DNA of 64,000 nt from Bacillota bacterium. Lineage in GTDB: Bacteria > Bacillota > Clostridia > Christensenellales > CAG-138. Where the stretch lies: positions 16,881-80,880 of the forward strand of contig JAEWYO010000052.1 of the NCBI GenBank assembly GCA_023395595.1, in the 5' to 3' direction. The notes under the pieces were generated by a model, which saw nothing but the letters and a program-made list of their open reading frames with translations, ran no database searches and was not told the origin of the DNA. Shown here in pieces: positions 50,206-59,391 of the stretch. Both the position numbers and the translations under genes were made by a program. How positions within the stretch are numbered: position 1 is the first letter of the stretch; each line of letters begins with the position of its first letter.

Positions 50206-53175
50206 TTAGAACAGATAGCTGTAATCCCAGATGACTGCATTGATGATCTTCTCGATATCCGGGTTAATGGCGTTTGTGCCGAGCTTCACGGTGGATACAT
50301 CGTCCAGACGGAGCTTGATTTTCCCGCCGCCGAGGACGAAGAACCCCTTGTTTTCGCTCTCGTCAAACTCCTTTTCGGTCGAGAAGAACGTGAACTTCTC
50401 CTTATACGGCGCGCTGTCATAGGGGCAGAACACCGTGCAGTTGCCGCATTCGTTGCACATACGGTCAACGTGGATGATCTGTGGCATGTTCATGCCTTCC
50501 ACATCAATGGCGATGTTCGCGCGGTTCGGGCAAACTTGCACGCAGCATTCGCAGATGGTCGAGCAGGCAAGGCAACGTTCAGTCTCTCTGCCCGCGCTGT
50601 CATAGACCGCAAGGGAACCCTGCTTGGCGAGGCAATTGCCGGAACAGGCCTTCGCTTCTTCCGGCACGGTGACGGCATATTTGCCGACGATCGCGTCCGC
50701 AACCTTGCGCGCATCTGCGATAGCTTCCACAACGGTGGCAGGGCCGCGATTTGCGTCGCCGATGACAAACACGTTCTTCTCGCTGGTTTCGAGCGTATCT
50801 TTGTTCACCTGCACCGCGCCGCGCTCGGTCATGGTGATGCCGTTATCGACGAAATCGGAAGCGACGACCTTTTCACCAATCGCGGAGATCAAAAGCGAGC
50901 AGGGGATTGTGACCAGCTCTTCCGTTTCAACCGATGAGAGTCTGCCGCTTGCGTCCTGCTTGCCGAGCACGCACTTTTTGCAGATCAGCTTGCCGTCTTT
51001 GAGTGCGACGGGGTTGAGTAACTCTTTGAACTCCACGCCATCTTCCACAGCGAGCTGTAATTCTTCTTCGTCTGCGGGCATGTAGCGCTGCGTTCTGCGG
51101 TATACGATACTGCTTGAAACAACACCCTTGATGCGCTTTGCTGCTCTGGCCGCATCCATTGCGGTGTTGCCGCCACCGACGATGACGACATGCTCGCCAA
51201 CATCTTTGAGCGTCTCGCATTTGTATTGCTCCAGAAAATCGAGCACATTCATGCTCTTGCCTTCACTCAGCCGCAGATCGCCGTGCGCCCACGCGCCTGT
51301 GGCGAAGACCACATGCGTAAAGCCGCTCTTTTTGAGTTCGGCAACGCTGGGCGCAGTTGTGTTTGTCTTGATTTCCGCACCCATGGCTTTGAGCAGATCG
51401 ACATCGCGATCGATACCAAAGTCACCGATGCGGAAGCCGGGGATAACATAGCGGACGATGCCGCCAAGCTCCGCACGCTTTTCAAACACGGTCACCTTCG
51501 CGCCCTGACGACCGAGCAGATAACCCATCGCCATACCAGCGGGGCCGCCGCCGATGACGGCGACGTTGGCCTCTGACTTGCCGGAGGGTTTCAGCGTAGA
51601 AATGATGCTGTCAAACCCTTCGCGTGCGGCAAGAAGCTTTGCGTCGCGGATGTGCACGTTCTCTTCATAGAACCCGCGTGTGCATTTGTCCATGCAGCGG
51701 TGGGAGCAGATGCGTCCCGTGATGAACGGCAACGGGTTGCGCTCCAAAATGAGCGTCAGCGCTTCGCCATACTTCTTGTCACCAACGAGACGGATGTATT
51801 CGGGAATATCCTGATTGATCGGACAGCCATGCTCGCAGGGCGCGATGAAACAGTTTGTCAACGGAACCTTGCTTTTGATCTTGCGAACGGGCAAGGGTTT
51901 CACGGGCTTGACGTGCCGTTCATCCGTACGTGCCGCGCGGGCAAGATAGGCAACCTTGCCGACGGAAATACCGTCGAACGGAACATAATCTTCCTTTGCC
52001 AGCTTTTCTGCGATTTGCTTGCTGCGCTGATAGCCACCGGGCTTGAGCAGTGTCGTGGCGATGGTAATCGGCCAGATGCCCGCGTCAAACAACTCGGTAA
52101 TGTTATAGAAATCCGCGCCGCCGGAGAAGGAGAGGCGCATTCTTCCGTCAAACTCACGGCTGATGCGGTGCGCCAGCTCGATGGTCAGCGGATAGAGCGA
52201 ACGTCCGCTCATGTACATTTCGTTGCCGGGCAGTTCGTTTCTTGCGATGCCAACGGGGAAGGTGTTGGTCAGCTTGAGACCAAACTGCACGCCGTTGTTG
52301 CAGGCAAGATCAAGCAAGCGCTTGAACATCGGAACTGCGTCGCGATATTGCAAATCGTCATTAAAATGGAAATCGTCAAACACGAGATAATCATAACCCA
52401 TGTCATCCATGGTTTTGCGTGCAAACTGATATCCGAGCAGGGTCGGGTTGCACTTAACAAACGTGTTGAGTCCCTTTTTGCTGATGAGATAGCTTGCGAT
52501 GCGCTCAATCTCCTGCGGCGGGCAGCCGTGGAGCGTGGAGAGCGTGATGGAGGAGCAGACGTTGGGCGAAATTGCGTCGATGTACTTTGCATCAACCTTG
52601 GTGAAACGGGAAAGATTTGCCTTAGCCCATGCGCGGCACTCGTCCCAGATGGGCGTAGCGGAGGCGTTTTTGAGCCCTTCGATGAAAGAATCAATCTTCT
52701 CGCTTGTGATGCCTTCGAAATTATAGCCGACGCTCATGTTAAACATGAATCCATCGGGGCTGCCAAGGTCAAATTCCCAGCTCATCAGCTTGAGCGCGAA
52801 CCAAGCTTTGACATACTCGTCAAACGCTTCGGGCACACGAAGTTCAGTTGACCACTCAACGTTATAGCACTCGTCTTCCGCGAGAATACAGGGCTTGGAA
52901 ACGGGAAGGTCTTCGCCATCCAGCGTCTGCACGGTCTTGAGTTCAAAGAAACGGCAGCCTGCATAGTAGGCGGCAACCAGGTTTTGCGAAAGCTGGGTTT
53001 GCGGGCCTGCCGCGGGACCAAACGGCGTCTCCAGATGCTCGCCGAATAGATCAAGCATCTTTCCCTTGGGCGCAATATACGGGCGGCGAATACCAAATAC
53101 ACTGCCTTGTTTGCGCTCTTCCAGAATCCAATTCATCAATTCCGCGAAGGGAATGGGGGTCATACGGTCAGACAT
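50206..53175 (-). CDS. ygfK: YgfK-type oxidoreductase (putative selenate reductase subunit)
   Basis: A 989-residue multidomain protein. The first ~400 residues form a dihydroorotate-dehydrogenase-like FMN barrel with FGPAAGPQTQLSQN. A GltD-like FAD/NAD(P) module follows, with cysteines (CEHGCPINQD, CSHRCMDKC), AVIGGGPAGMAMGYLLGR and VVIVGGGNTAMDAARAAK. It ends in a two-cluster ferredoxin region (CLACSTICECC, CNECGNCTVFCP). The original selenate reductase name is doubtful: ygfK belongs to conserved purine and urate catabolism clusters with ssnA and xdhD. It is well suited to pass electrons between NAD(P)H, flavin and the hydroxylase. The start at 53175 has AAGGAGG. Confidence 0.9.
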   Translation of the reverse strand: MSDRMTPIPFAELMNWILEERKQGSVFGIRRPYIAPKGKMLDLFGEHLETPFGPAAGPQTQLSQNLVAAYYAGCRFFELKTVQTLDGEDLPVSKPCILAEDECYNVEWSTELRVPEAFDEYVKAWFALKLMSWEFDLGSPDGFMFNMSVGYNFEGITSEKIDSFIEGLKNASATPIWDECRAWAKANLSRFTKVDAKYIDAISPNVCSSITLSTLHGCPPQEIERIASYLISKKGLNTFVKCNPTLLGYQFARKTMDDMGYDYLVFDDFHFNDDLQYRDAVPMFKRLLDLACNNGVQFGLKLTNTFPVGIARNELPGNEMYMSGRSLYPLTIELAHRISREFDGRMRLSFSGGADFYNITELFDAGIWPITIATTLLKPGGYQRSKQIAEKLAKEDYVPFDGISVGKVAYLARAARTDERHVKPVKPLPVRKIKSKVPLTNCFIAPCEHGCPINQDIPEYIRLVGDKKYGEALTLILERNPLPFITGRICSHRCMDKCTRGFYEENVHIRDAKLLAAREGFDSIISTLKPSGKSEANVAVIGGGPAGMAMGYLLGRQGAKVTVFEKRAELGGIVRYVIPGFRIGDFGIDRDVDLLKAMGAEIKTNTTAPSVAELKKSGFTHVVFATGAWAHGDLRLSEGKSMNVLDFLEQYKCETLKDVGEHVVIVGGGNTAMDAARAAKRIKGVVSSSIVYRRTQRYMPADEEELQLAVEDGVEFKELLNPVALKDGKLICKKCVLGKQDASGRLSSVETEELVTIPCSLLISAIGEKVVASDFVDNGITMTERGAVQVNKDTLETSEKNVFVIGDANRGPATVVEAIADARKVADAIVGKYAVTVPEEAKACSGNCLAKQGSLAVYDSAGRETERCLACSTICECCVQVCPNRANIAIDVEGMNMPQIIHVDRMCNECGNCTVFCPYDSAPYKEKFTFFSTEKEFDESENKGFFVLGGGKIKLRLDDVSTVKLGTNAINPDIEKIINAVIWDYSYLF

Positions 53176-53250
53176 GGGATGCCTCCTTATTCCTATATCA
53201 TAGTAGCCTCGGCAGACCAATGCGGTTGCCGTTCCAACGTTTCGTTTTGC

Positions 53251-54579
53251 TCAACCGTTGATCGATTTCCAGAGTTTCGCTGCGCTTGCGCGGCATTCTT
53301 GCATGACGAGTTTTTCATCCGCGACCAACACCTTACGATCTTTCATGAGCACTTTGCCATTGCAGACGGTGGTGACAATGCTTCTTCCGTTCATACCAAA
53401 GAGGATATGTCCATTGGCGTTGTTTCCGTCCATCGGCGTGAGCGGGTCATAGTCAGTTACGATCACGTCCGCATATGCGCCGGGCTTGAGCACGCCGAGC
53501 GGGCGCTTGAAGAATCGTCCGGCGATGCGCGGGTTGTTTTCAAACAGCATCGTCGGGATTTCACCCCATGCAACGGTCGGATCGCAAAGATTGTGTTTGT
53601 GGATGATGTTGCCAACCTTGTAGCTTTCGATCATGTCGTTGGTGTAGCCGTCTGTTCCGAGGCCAAGAAGAATTCCTTCCTGAAAGAGCCGGATGACAGG
53701 ACCGCAACCGACCGCGTTGCCCATGTTGGACTCCGGGTTGTGCACGACTATTGTGTTGGTTTCTTTCAGCAGCGCCATCTCCGCGGGGCTGACGTGTACG
53801 CAATGGATGGCGAGCGTTTTTTCACCGAGAATACCGTTCTCATAGAGGCGCTCGACAATTCGCTTGCCGTATTTCTTAAGGGAATCAACTTGATCGCCGG
53901 GGCCTTCCGCGACATGGATATGCGTTCCGGTATAGTCGGGCGTGTGTTTTTTGCACAGCGCAAGAGTTTCGTCGGAGAGAGTAAACGCGGCGTGCATGCC
54001 CATCATGCCTTTGAGCATGTCGCTCTCGTCCGCGTTTGCACGGAGAATCATGCGTTCGTTTTCAAGCACGGCTTCGGTCATCTTCGCCTTGCCGTCTCGG
54101 TCGGACACCTCATAGCACAGACTGGTGCGAACGCCAAGCTGCTTTGCCGCGTCTGCGATTGTATCAAGGCTGCCGGGAATATCAAAATAACTTGCGTGAT
54201 GGTCAAAGACCGTGGTCACGCCGTTTTTGATGCAATCAATATACACAGCCTGTGCGGAGAGACTGTCGTTCTCTTTCGTGAGCAGGCGGTCGATTTTCCA
54301 CCACATGCCTTCGAGTATATCGTTGAAATCGTGAGGGTTATAATTATTGATCGAAAGCCCGCGCGCAAACGCACTGTAGATGTGATTATGGGTGTTGACC
54401 AAACCGGGCATGATCACGCCGCCTGCGGCATCGATCCATTCCGCCTCCGGGTATTTCGCCTTTAGCGCAGCGGTTTCGCCAACCTCAATAATTTGATTGC
54501 CGTCGATTGCGACCGCGCCGTTTTCGATGAATTTACCCTGATCTCTGGTGACGAGCCGACCGTTTCCAATTAAAAGCAT
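53251..54579 (-). CDS. ssnA: SsnA aminohydrolase
   Basis: A 442-residue amidohydrolase-superfamily enzyme. The metal ligands are visible: NTHNH near residue 63, HIHVAE in mid-protein, the histidine of IHCVHVS, and the aspartate in LGTDGY. It belongs to the SsnA family, related to guanine and cytosine deaminases, and always occurs with ygfK and xdh-type genes. It most likely deaminates or opens a purine-derived ring; the exact substrate is unsettled. It leads the minus-strand operon, 75 bp ahead of ygfK. Confidence 0.9.
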   Translation of the reverse strand: MLLIGNGRLVTRDQGKFIENGAVAIDGNQIIEVGETAALKAKYPEAEWIDAAGGVIMPGLVNTHNHIYSAFARGLSINNYNPHDFNDILEGMWWKIDRLLTKENDSLSAQAVYIDCIKNGVTTVFDHHASYFDIPGSLDTIADAAKQLGVRTSLCYEVSDRDGKAKMTEAVLENERMILRANADESDMLKGMMGMHAAFTLSDETLALCKKHTPDYTGTHIHVAEGPGDQVDSLKKYGKRIVERLYENGILGEKTLAIHCVHVSPAEMALLKETNTIVVHNPESNMGNAVGCGPVIRLFQEGILLGLGTDGYTNDMIESYKVGNIIHKHNLCDPTVAWGEIPTMLFENNPRIAGRFFKRPLGVLKPGAYADVIVTDYDPLTPMDGNNANGHILFGMNGRSIVTTVCNGKVLMKDRKVLVADEKLVMQECRASAAKLWKSING

Positions 54580-54641
54580 GGGTGATTTCTCCCTTCGCGA
54601 TATGCAGTTATGTGTATAAGAAGTTGCAGAATGACAGGTTC

Positions 54642-54671
54642 ATTATACTATATCGTTCAAATGCGGCGCAA
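54642..54671 (-). promoter_or_regulatory. ssnA: Promoter of ssnA-ygfK-xdh
   Basis: Minus-strand TTGCGC (54666-54671) and TATAAT (54642-54647), 18-base spacer, about 60 bp before the ATG. Confidence 0.65.
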
Positions 54672-54731
54672 GACGACGCGGGCATAATATACAAAAATAT
54701 TTCGGGCACAATAATTTTGTTCAGCAAAAAT

Positions 54732-54753
54732 TTTTACTGTACATTTTGTAAAA
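54732..54753. promoter_or_regulatory. Inverted repeat in the divergent ssnA/PLP-enzyme region
   Basis: TTTTAC-N10-GTAAAA lies between the two divergent genes. It could be a shared operator. A GCGGC-GTTCT-GCCGC hairpin sits 30 bp further on (near 54781-54795). No regulator gene is adjacent. Confidence 0.35.
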
Positions 54754-54831
54754 TCCCATGTATGATGGGTTGTGTCAGGCGGCGTTCTGCCGCAAAAAAA
54801 ATCTATGTATGATTAAAATTGGAGTGTTCTT

Positions 54832-56067
54832 ATGAAGCGCGTTGCAGGCTATCGCTGTACAATTTGCGGAAAGGAATACCCGTTCGGTCCGGAACTGATG
54901 ACCTGCCCGTCCTGTGGTGAAAAGGGTATTCTGGACATTATTTACGATTATTCCGAAGTCAAATCCGTCTTTTCAAAAGAGACCTTAAAAAAAGATCACG
55001 ACAACAGCATGTGGCGCTATCGCGCCCTGATGCCGATCCAGGGCGAAGGCCTTTCGGATTTTTTGCGTATTGGTTGGACGCCTTTATATCGTTCGCTGCG
55101 TCTTGGACGGCAGCTTGGGTTGGAAACGCTGTATATCAAGGATGATGGTTTAAACCCCACCGGTTCCTTGAAAGATCGCGCAAGCGGCGTTGCTGTTGCC
55201 AAAGCAATCGAGCTTGGATACGACACAATCAGCTGCTCTTCTACAGGAAATGCGGCGAGTTCCTGCGCGGGAAACGCTGCGCGCATGGGGCTCAAGACCG
55301 TCATCTTCGTGCCAGAGCGCGCACCGCTCGGCAAAGTAGCACAGCTATTGATCTTCGGCGCAAACGTGGTTTCAGTCAAAGGCGACTATCGCCAGACATT
55401 CGAGCTGAGCAAAGCCGCGATTGAAAAATGGGGCTTCTACAACCGCAACGCGGGCATCAACCCCGTGATGTCGGAAGGCAAGAAGACCGTCGCGCTAGAG
55501 ATCGCAGAACAGCTCAACTGGAACCCGACGGATTGGGTCGCCATCTCGGTTGGAGACGGCTGTACCATCGGCGGCGTTTACAATGGTTTTTACGATCTGC
55601 TCCAGCTGGGCATGATCGATCGAATCCCGAAAATTCTCGGGGTACAGTCCACGGGCTGCTGCCCGTTTGTCGATGCGGATCGCACGGGAAGCATCCTCAA
55701 GCCCACGCCGGAAGACACGATTGCGGATAGCATTGCTGTCGGCGTCCCGCGCAACCCCGTCAAGGCGCAACGCGCGGTTAAGGCAAGCGGTGGCGCTTGG
55801 ATTGCTGTTTCCGATGAAGACATTCTCGACGCGATGCGCCTGCTCGGCCGGACGGAAGGTGTCTTTGGCGAACCGGCTGGTGTGACCGCAACGGCAGGTG
55901 TGAAAGCCGCGGTTGCAAGCGGCGTCATCAAGCCGCATGAGAGCGTAACCGTCGTCTCCACCGGCAGCGGACTCAAAGACGTGAAGAATGCGATGGTAGC
56001 CGCTGGCGAGCCGTTCAAGTGCGAACCGGACATCAAGGTGCTGGAAGCAAGCGGAAGAATCCGCTGA
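54832..56067 (+). CDS. Threonine synthase-like PLP enzyme with zinc ribbon
   Basis: A 411-residue fold-type II PLP enzyme. It begins with a zinc ribbon (C9, C12, C25, C28). The PLP lysine is K114 in NPTGSLKDR, followed by SCSSTGNAASSCAGNAA for cofactor phosphate binding. It resembles threonine synthase, but the usual PTGSFKDRG is GSLKDRA, and the usual GNAGN loop reads VGDGCTIGG. It may not be the housekeeping enzyme; no thrA or thrB is nearby. Lying divergently from ssnA and before a purine importer, it could instead be a catabolic ammonia-lyase. That role is inferred. Confidence 0.75.
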   Translation: MKRVAGYRCTICGKEYPFGPELMTCPSCGEKGILDIIYDYSEVKSVFSKETLKKDHDNSMWRYRALMPIQGEGLSDFLRIGWTPLYRSLRLGRQLGLETLYIKDDGLNPTGSLKDRASGVAVAKAIELGYDTISCSSTGNAASSCAGNAARMGLKTVIFVPERAPLGKVAQLLIFGANVVSVKGDYRQTFELSKAAIEKWGFYNRNAGINPVMSEGKKTVALEIAEQLNWNPTDWVAISVGDGCTIGGVYNGFYDLLQLGMIDRIPKILGVQSTGCCPFVDADRTGSILKPTPEDTIADSIAVGVPRNPVKAQRAVKASGGAWIAVSDEDILDAMRLLGRTEGVFGEPAGVTATAGVKAAVASGVIKPHESVTVVSTGSGLKDVKNAMVAAGEPFKCEPDIKVLEASGRIR

Positions 56068-56156
56068 CGAATAACAACAAACAAAAGCATATATTTATAT
56101 AGAAGCAAGTAGCAAGGGGAGAACCAAGGCAATATCTACAACTGAATATACATGAA

Positions 56157-56320
56157 GCCGCTGCGTCTGGCATGCATGAAAATGGTCTTATACAGCGGCA
56201 AATCCTCCGGAAATGGCAAGAACGCTAAAAAATATTTTGGTATAATATTACATTTTATTGGAATATACATCAAAAATAGTTCTCGAAAAAGGTTGTTTCA
56301 CCGGATAACTGGTGCTACAA
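56157..56320 (+). promoter_or_regulatory. Leader/promoter region of the BMP lipoprotein gene
   Basis: The 281-bp gap before the BMP gene holds a 7-bp perfect stem GCCGCTG/CAGCGGC around a 29-base loop (56157-56199), an extended -10 (TGG then TATAAT, 56241-56246) with no clear -35, and a hairpin TTGTTTCACC / GGTGCTACAA with a two-base internal loop (56293-56320). The second hairpin ends 16 bases before AGGAGG. I did not recognise a known purine riboswitch. Confidence 0.4.
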
Positions 56321-56348
56321 TAAATCAAAATTCTGTAGGAGGAAAACC

Positions 56349-57614
56349 ATGAAAAAGATCATTGCTCTTCTGGCAGTCCTGACGATGGTATTCGCGATGG
56401 TCGCCTGCGCCGCACCTGCGCCCGCAGCCGAGCCGGAAACCGCCGCCACCGAAGCGCCCGCCGCCGAAGCGACGGAAGCCCCCGCCGAGGAACCGGCAGC
56501 GCCCGCTCTGAAAATCGGCGTCATCCTCGTCCACGACGAGAACACAGGCTATGATGCAGCGCACATCGACGGCATCAAAGCCGGTGCAGAAGCAGCCGGC
56601 ATCCCCGCCGACAGCATCATCTGGAAGTACAACGTCACGGAAGACGAAAAGTGCTATGACACTGCGACCGACCTTGTCGAGCAGGGCTGCACCTACATCT
56701 TCTCCGACAGCTATGGCCATCAGTCCTACATGCAGCAGGCTGCCTCCGAGAACCCGGATGTGACCTTCGTCTCCATGACGGGCGACGGCGCAGCGCTGAG
56801 CAAGCTCCCGAACTTCAAAAACGCCTTCCCGCACACCTTTGAGTCCCGCTACGTGTCCGGCGTCGTCGCTGGCATGAAGCTCAAAGAGCTGATGGATGCA
56901 GGCACCGTGACCGATCCGTATGTTGGTTATGTTGGCGCATTCCCGTATGCTGAAGTGGTCAGCGGTTACACCGCGTTCTTCCTTGGCATCCAGAGCATCG
57001 TTCCGGCCGCCCACATGGACGTCATCTACACGAACTCCTGGTATGATCCGACCGCAGAAGCCGAAGCCGCCAATGCTCTGATGGCAAAAGGCGCGCACAT
57101 CATCGGCCAGCATGCTGACTCCACCGGCGCGCCGGGCGCAGTCCAGACCGCTCTGGATGCAGGCTCTGTCGTGTACTGCGTTGGCTACAACATCGACATG
57201 CTTGCGGCAGCCCCGACCGCTGCGCTGACCTCTGCGCAGAACAACTGGGCTTCCTATTACACCTATGCTTTCAAGGCCGCCCTGGCTGGTGAAGACATCG
57301 TGACTGACTGGTCCGAAGGCTATGCCACCGGCGCGAACATGATTTCGCCGCTCGGCCCGAGCTGTGCCGCAGGCACCGCAGAGAAGGTTGCCGAAGTGGA
57401 AGCTGCCATCAAAGACGGCACGCTGAACATCTTTGACACCGCGAAGTTCACCGTGGGCGGCGCGCCTGTCACCACTTACCTCGCCATCGACACCGACGGC
57501 GATTGGGTTGGCGACACCGGCGAAGCCATCGAAAACGGCATCTTCTTCGAGTCCAAGCTCCGCAGCGCACCGTACTTCGGCCTGCGCATCGACGGCATCA
57601 CCGAGTTGAGCTAA
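56349..57614 (+). CDS. BMP family nucleoside/purine-binding lipoprotein
   Basis: The substrate-binding protein of the importer encoded downstream. The 421-residue precursor has a lipoprotein signal with Cys20 as the lipidated residue (MVAC), then an Ala/Pro/Glu-rich linker of about 35 residues, then the BMP domain (IGVILVHDENTGYDAAHIDGIKAGA, DLVEQGCTYIFSDSYGHQ). BMP proteins such as PnrA and BmpA bind purine nucleosides. Codon use is strongly biased to C- and G-ending codons relative to neighbours, suggesting very high expression. Two terminators separate it from the other transporter genes. Confidence 0.92.
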   Translation: MKKIIALLAVLTMVFAMVACAAPAPAAEPETAATEAPAAEATEAPAEEPAAPALKIGVILVHDENTGYDAAHIDGIKAGAEAAGIPADSIIWKYNVTEDEKCYDTATDLVEQGCTYIFSDSYGHQSYMQQAASENPDVTFVSMTGDGAALSKLPNFKNAFPHTFESRYVSGVVAGMKLKELMDAGTVTDPYVGYVGAFPYAEVVSGYTAFFLGIQSIVPAAHMDVIYTNSWYDPTAEAEAANALMAKGAHIIGQHADSTGAPGAVQTALDAGSVVYCVGYNIDMLAAAPTAALTSAQNNWASYYTYAFKAALAGEDIVTDWSEGYATGANMISPLGPSCAAGTAEKVAEVEAAIKDGTLNIFDTAKFTVGGAPVTTYLAIDTDGDWVGDTGEAIENGIFFESKLRSAPYFGLRIDGITELS

Positions 57615-57641
57615 AAACGTTGCCATAAGGCAAACGAAAGC

Positions 57642-57674
57642 AAAGGGGAGACGGTTCTCCGTTTCCCCTTTGTT
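57642..57674 (+). terminator. Terminator 1 after the BMP gene
   Basis: A stem of about 13 bp with one mismatch whose outer arms are AAAGGGG / CCCCTTT, followed by GTTAT. The U-tract is short, so it may leak. Confidence 0.7.
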
Positions 57675-57698
57675 ATACCCAAAATCTGTGTGACTCGA

Positions 57699-57727
57699 AG
57701 AAGAGCGGCGCTGCCGCTCTTCTTTTG
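57699..57727 (+). terminator. Terminator 2 after the BMP gene
   Basis: A perfect 11-bp stem AGAAGAGCGGC / GCCGCTCTTCT with a three-base loop, followed by TTTG. Together with the first hairpin it should strongly reduce read-through into the ABC genes. Confidence 0.75.
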
Positions 57728-57777
57728 CGTATCGCGCAACTAAGATTTTTTATTTCGCAAGTTATCGTACGTTTTTG

Positions 57778-57807
57778 TTTACATTGTGTTCACCTGTGTG
57801 CTAAAAT
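57778..57807 (+). promoter_or_regulatory. Promoter of the importer ATPase-permease genes
   Basis: TTTACA (57778-57783), 18-base spacer, TAAAAT (57802-57807), about 35 bp before the GTG start. It lets the membrane components be expressed separately from the binding protein. Confidence 0.55.
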
Positions 57808-57849
57808 ATTTTCAGCAAGTCTTAATCAAATATAGAAGGGGTCAAGCAT

Positions 57850-59391
57850 GTGGATAGTTCAATAGCGATCCGAATGGTCAACATCACCAAGACCTTCGGT
57901 GAGGTGGTAGCGAACAACAAAGTTTGCCTTGACATCCAGCGAGGGGAAATTCTCTCTCTGCTCGGTGAAAACGGCAGCGGAAAAACCACGCTCATGAATA
58001 TGCTGGCAGGTATTTACTTCCCTGACAGCGGCGAGATTACCATCAACGGAAAACCCGTCACCATCGCTTCTCCGAAGGACGCATTCGACCTGCACATCGG
58101 CATGATTCACCAACACTTCAAGCTGGTAGACGTTTTAACAGCAGCAGAAAACATCATACTGGGTCTGAACGAAACGGCCGTCGTCGATCTCAAGCGCGTT
58201 CGCGAATCGGTCAAGCATATTTGTGATCGTTATGGCTTTGTCGTTGACCCCAACAAGAAAGTTTACGACATGTCCGTCTCGGAAAAGCAGACGCTTGAAA
58301 TCGTCAAGGTGCTTTACCGCGGCGCGGACATTCTGATTCTCGATGAACCGACCGCCGTTCTCACGCCGCAGGAAACGCAGAAGCTCTTCTGCGTGATGCG
58401 CAACATGAAAGCGGATGGAAAATCGATCATCATCATCACCCATAAACTGCACGAGGTTATGGAGATCTCCGACCGCGTCGCTGTCTTACGCAAAGGACAG
58501 TACATCGGCGATGTACCAACTGCGGAAACCAACGCGATGAAGCTGACCGAGATGATGGTTGGCCGCGCGGTATCTTTGGACATCGGGCGCTCGGAACCCG
58601 TCAATCCCAAGCCACGTTTGATCGTGAAAAACCTCAACGTCTGTGACAAAGACGGCGTTGCGCGGCTATGCGATGTGAACTTCACCGCCTACAGCGGAGA
58701 GATTCTCGGCGTAGCGGGTATCTCCGGCAGCGGTCAGAAAGAACTGCTCGAAGCCATCGCCGGCCTGCAAAACTGCCGCGATTGCAGCACGATCGAGTTC
58801 ATCTCCGAGAAGGGTGAAAAGAAGCTGATTTCCGGTATGCATCCACTCGATATCAAAAACCTCGGCGTCGCACTCGCGTTTGTTCCGGAAGATCGCCTCG
58901 GCATGGGGCTTGTCGGCAGCATGAACCTGACAGACAACATGATGCTTCGAAGCTATCGAGACGGCAAAGGCCCGATTGCAAACCGAAAAGCGCCGAAAAA
59001 GCTCGCCGAAACCGTTGTACACGACCTTGAGGTCGTAACCCCAAGCATTAACACTCCCGTCCGCAGACTCTCCGGCGGAAACGTTCAAAAAGTTCTCGTT
59101 GGACGTGAAATCGCCATGCAACCGCAGCTTCTCATGTCTGCCTACGCGGTTCGCGGCCTCGACATCAACACTTCGTATAACATCTATCATCTTCTGAGTG
59201 AACAAAAAGAACGCGGAGCCGCCGTTATCTTCGTTGGCGAAGACCTGGACGTGCTGCTCGAGCTGTGCGATCGAATCATGGTTCTTTGTTCGGGACGTGT
59301 CAACGACATCGTAGATGCACGCACAACCACCAAGGATGAGGTCGGATACCTGATGACGTACCTGAAGGAAGGGGAAACGAACCGTGAGTAA
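57850..59391 (+). CDS. nupA: Nucleoside ABC importer ATPase, two NBDs
   Basis: A 513-residue double ATPase of the RbsA/NupA type. NBD1 has Walker A GENGSGKTT, signature MSVSEKQTLEIVK and Walker B ILILDEPTAVL. NBD2 has a degenerate P-loop (GISGSGQKELLEA), LSGGNVQKVLVGRE, and a Walker B region reading LLMSAYAVRGLD, so it is probably catalytically weak, as is normal for this family. The start is GTG at 57850, with GAAGGGG upstream. An ATG two bases earlier reads only five codons in another frame. It overlaps the next gene by eight bases. Confidence 0.92.
   Translation: MDSSIAIRMVNITKTFGEVVANNKVCLDIQRGEILSLLGENGSGKTTLMNMLAGIYFPDSGEITINGKPVTIASPKDAFDLHIGMIHQHFKLVDVLTAAENIILGLNETAVVDLKRVRESVKHICDRYGFVVDPNKKVYDMSVSEKQTLEIVKVLYRGADILILDEPTAVLTPQETQKLFCVMRNMKADGKSIIIITHKLHEVMEISDRVAVLRKGQYIGDVPTAETNAMKLTEMMVGRAVSLDIGRSEPVNPKPRLIVKNLNVCDKDGVARLCDVNFTAYSGEILGVAGISGSGQKELLEAIAGLQNCRDCSTIEFISEKGEKKLISGMHPLDIKNLGVALAFVPEDRLGMGLVGSMNLTDNMMLRSYRDGKGPIANRKAPKKLAETVVHDLEVVTPSINTPVRRLSGGNVQKVLVGREIAMQPQLLMSAYAVRGLDINTSYNIYHLLSEQKERGAAVIFVGEDLDVLLELCDRIMVLCSGRVNDIVDARTTTKDEVGYLMTYLKEGETNRE

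Noticed and set aside
53107..54465. A 452-codon plus-strand open frame over ssnA
   Set aside because: Antisense shadow; ssnA on the minus strand has all amidohydrolase motifs.
56152..56352. A 66-codon plus-strand open frame before the BMP gene
   Set aside because: It has no ribosome binding site and runs through the promoter and hairpins; no similarity recognised.
56325..57626. A 433-codon minus-strand open frame over the BMP lipoprotein gene
   Set aside because: Produced by the biased GC-rich codons of the BMP gene; no start signals and a Gly/Ala-rich nonsense composition.
57848..57865. Five-codon ORF (ATG two bases before the GTG start of the importer ATPase) as a regulatory leader peptide
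   Set aside because: It shares the same ribosome binding site and is too short to judge; most likely chance overlap of ATG and GTG.
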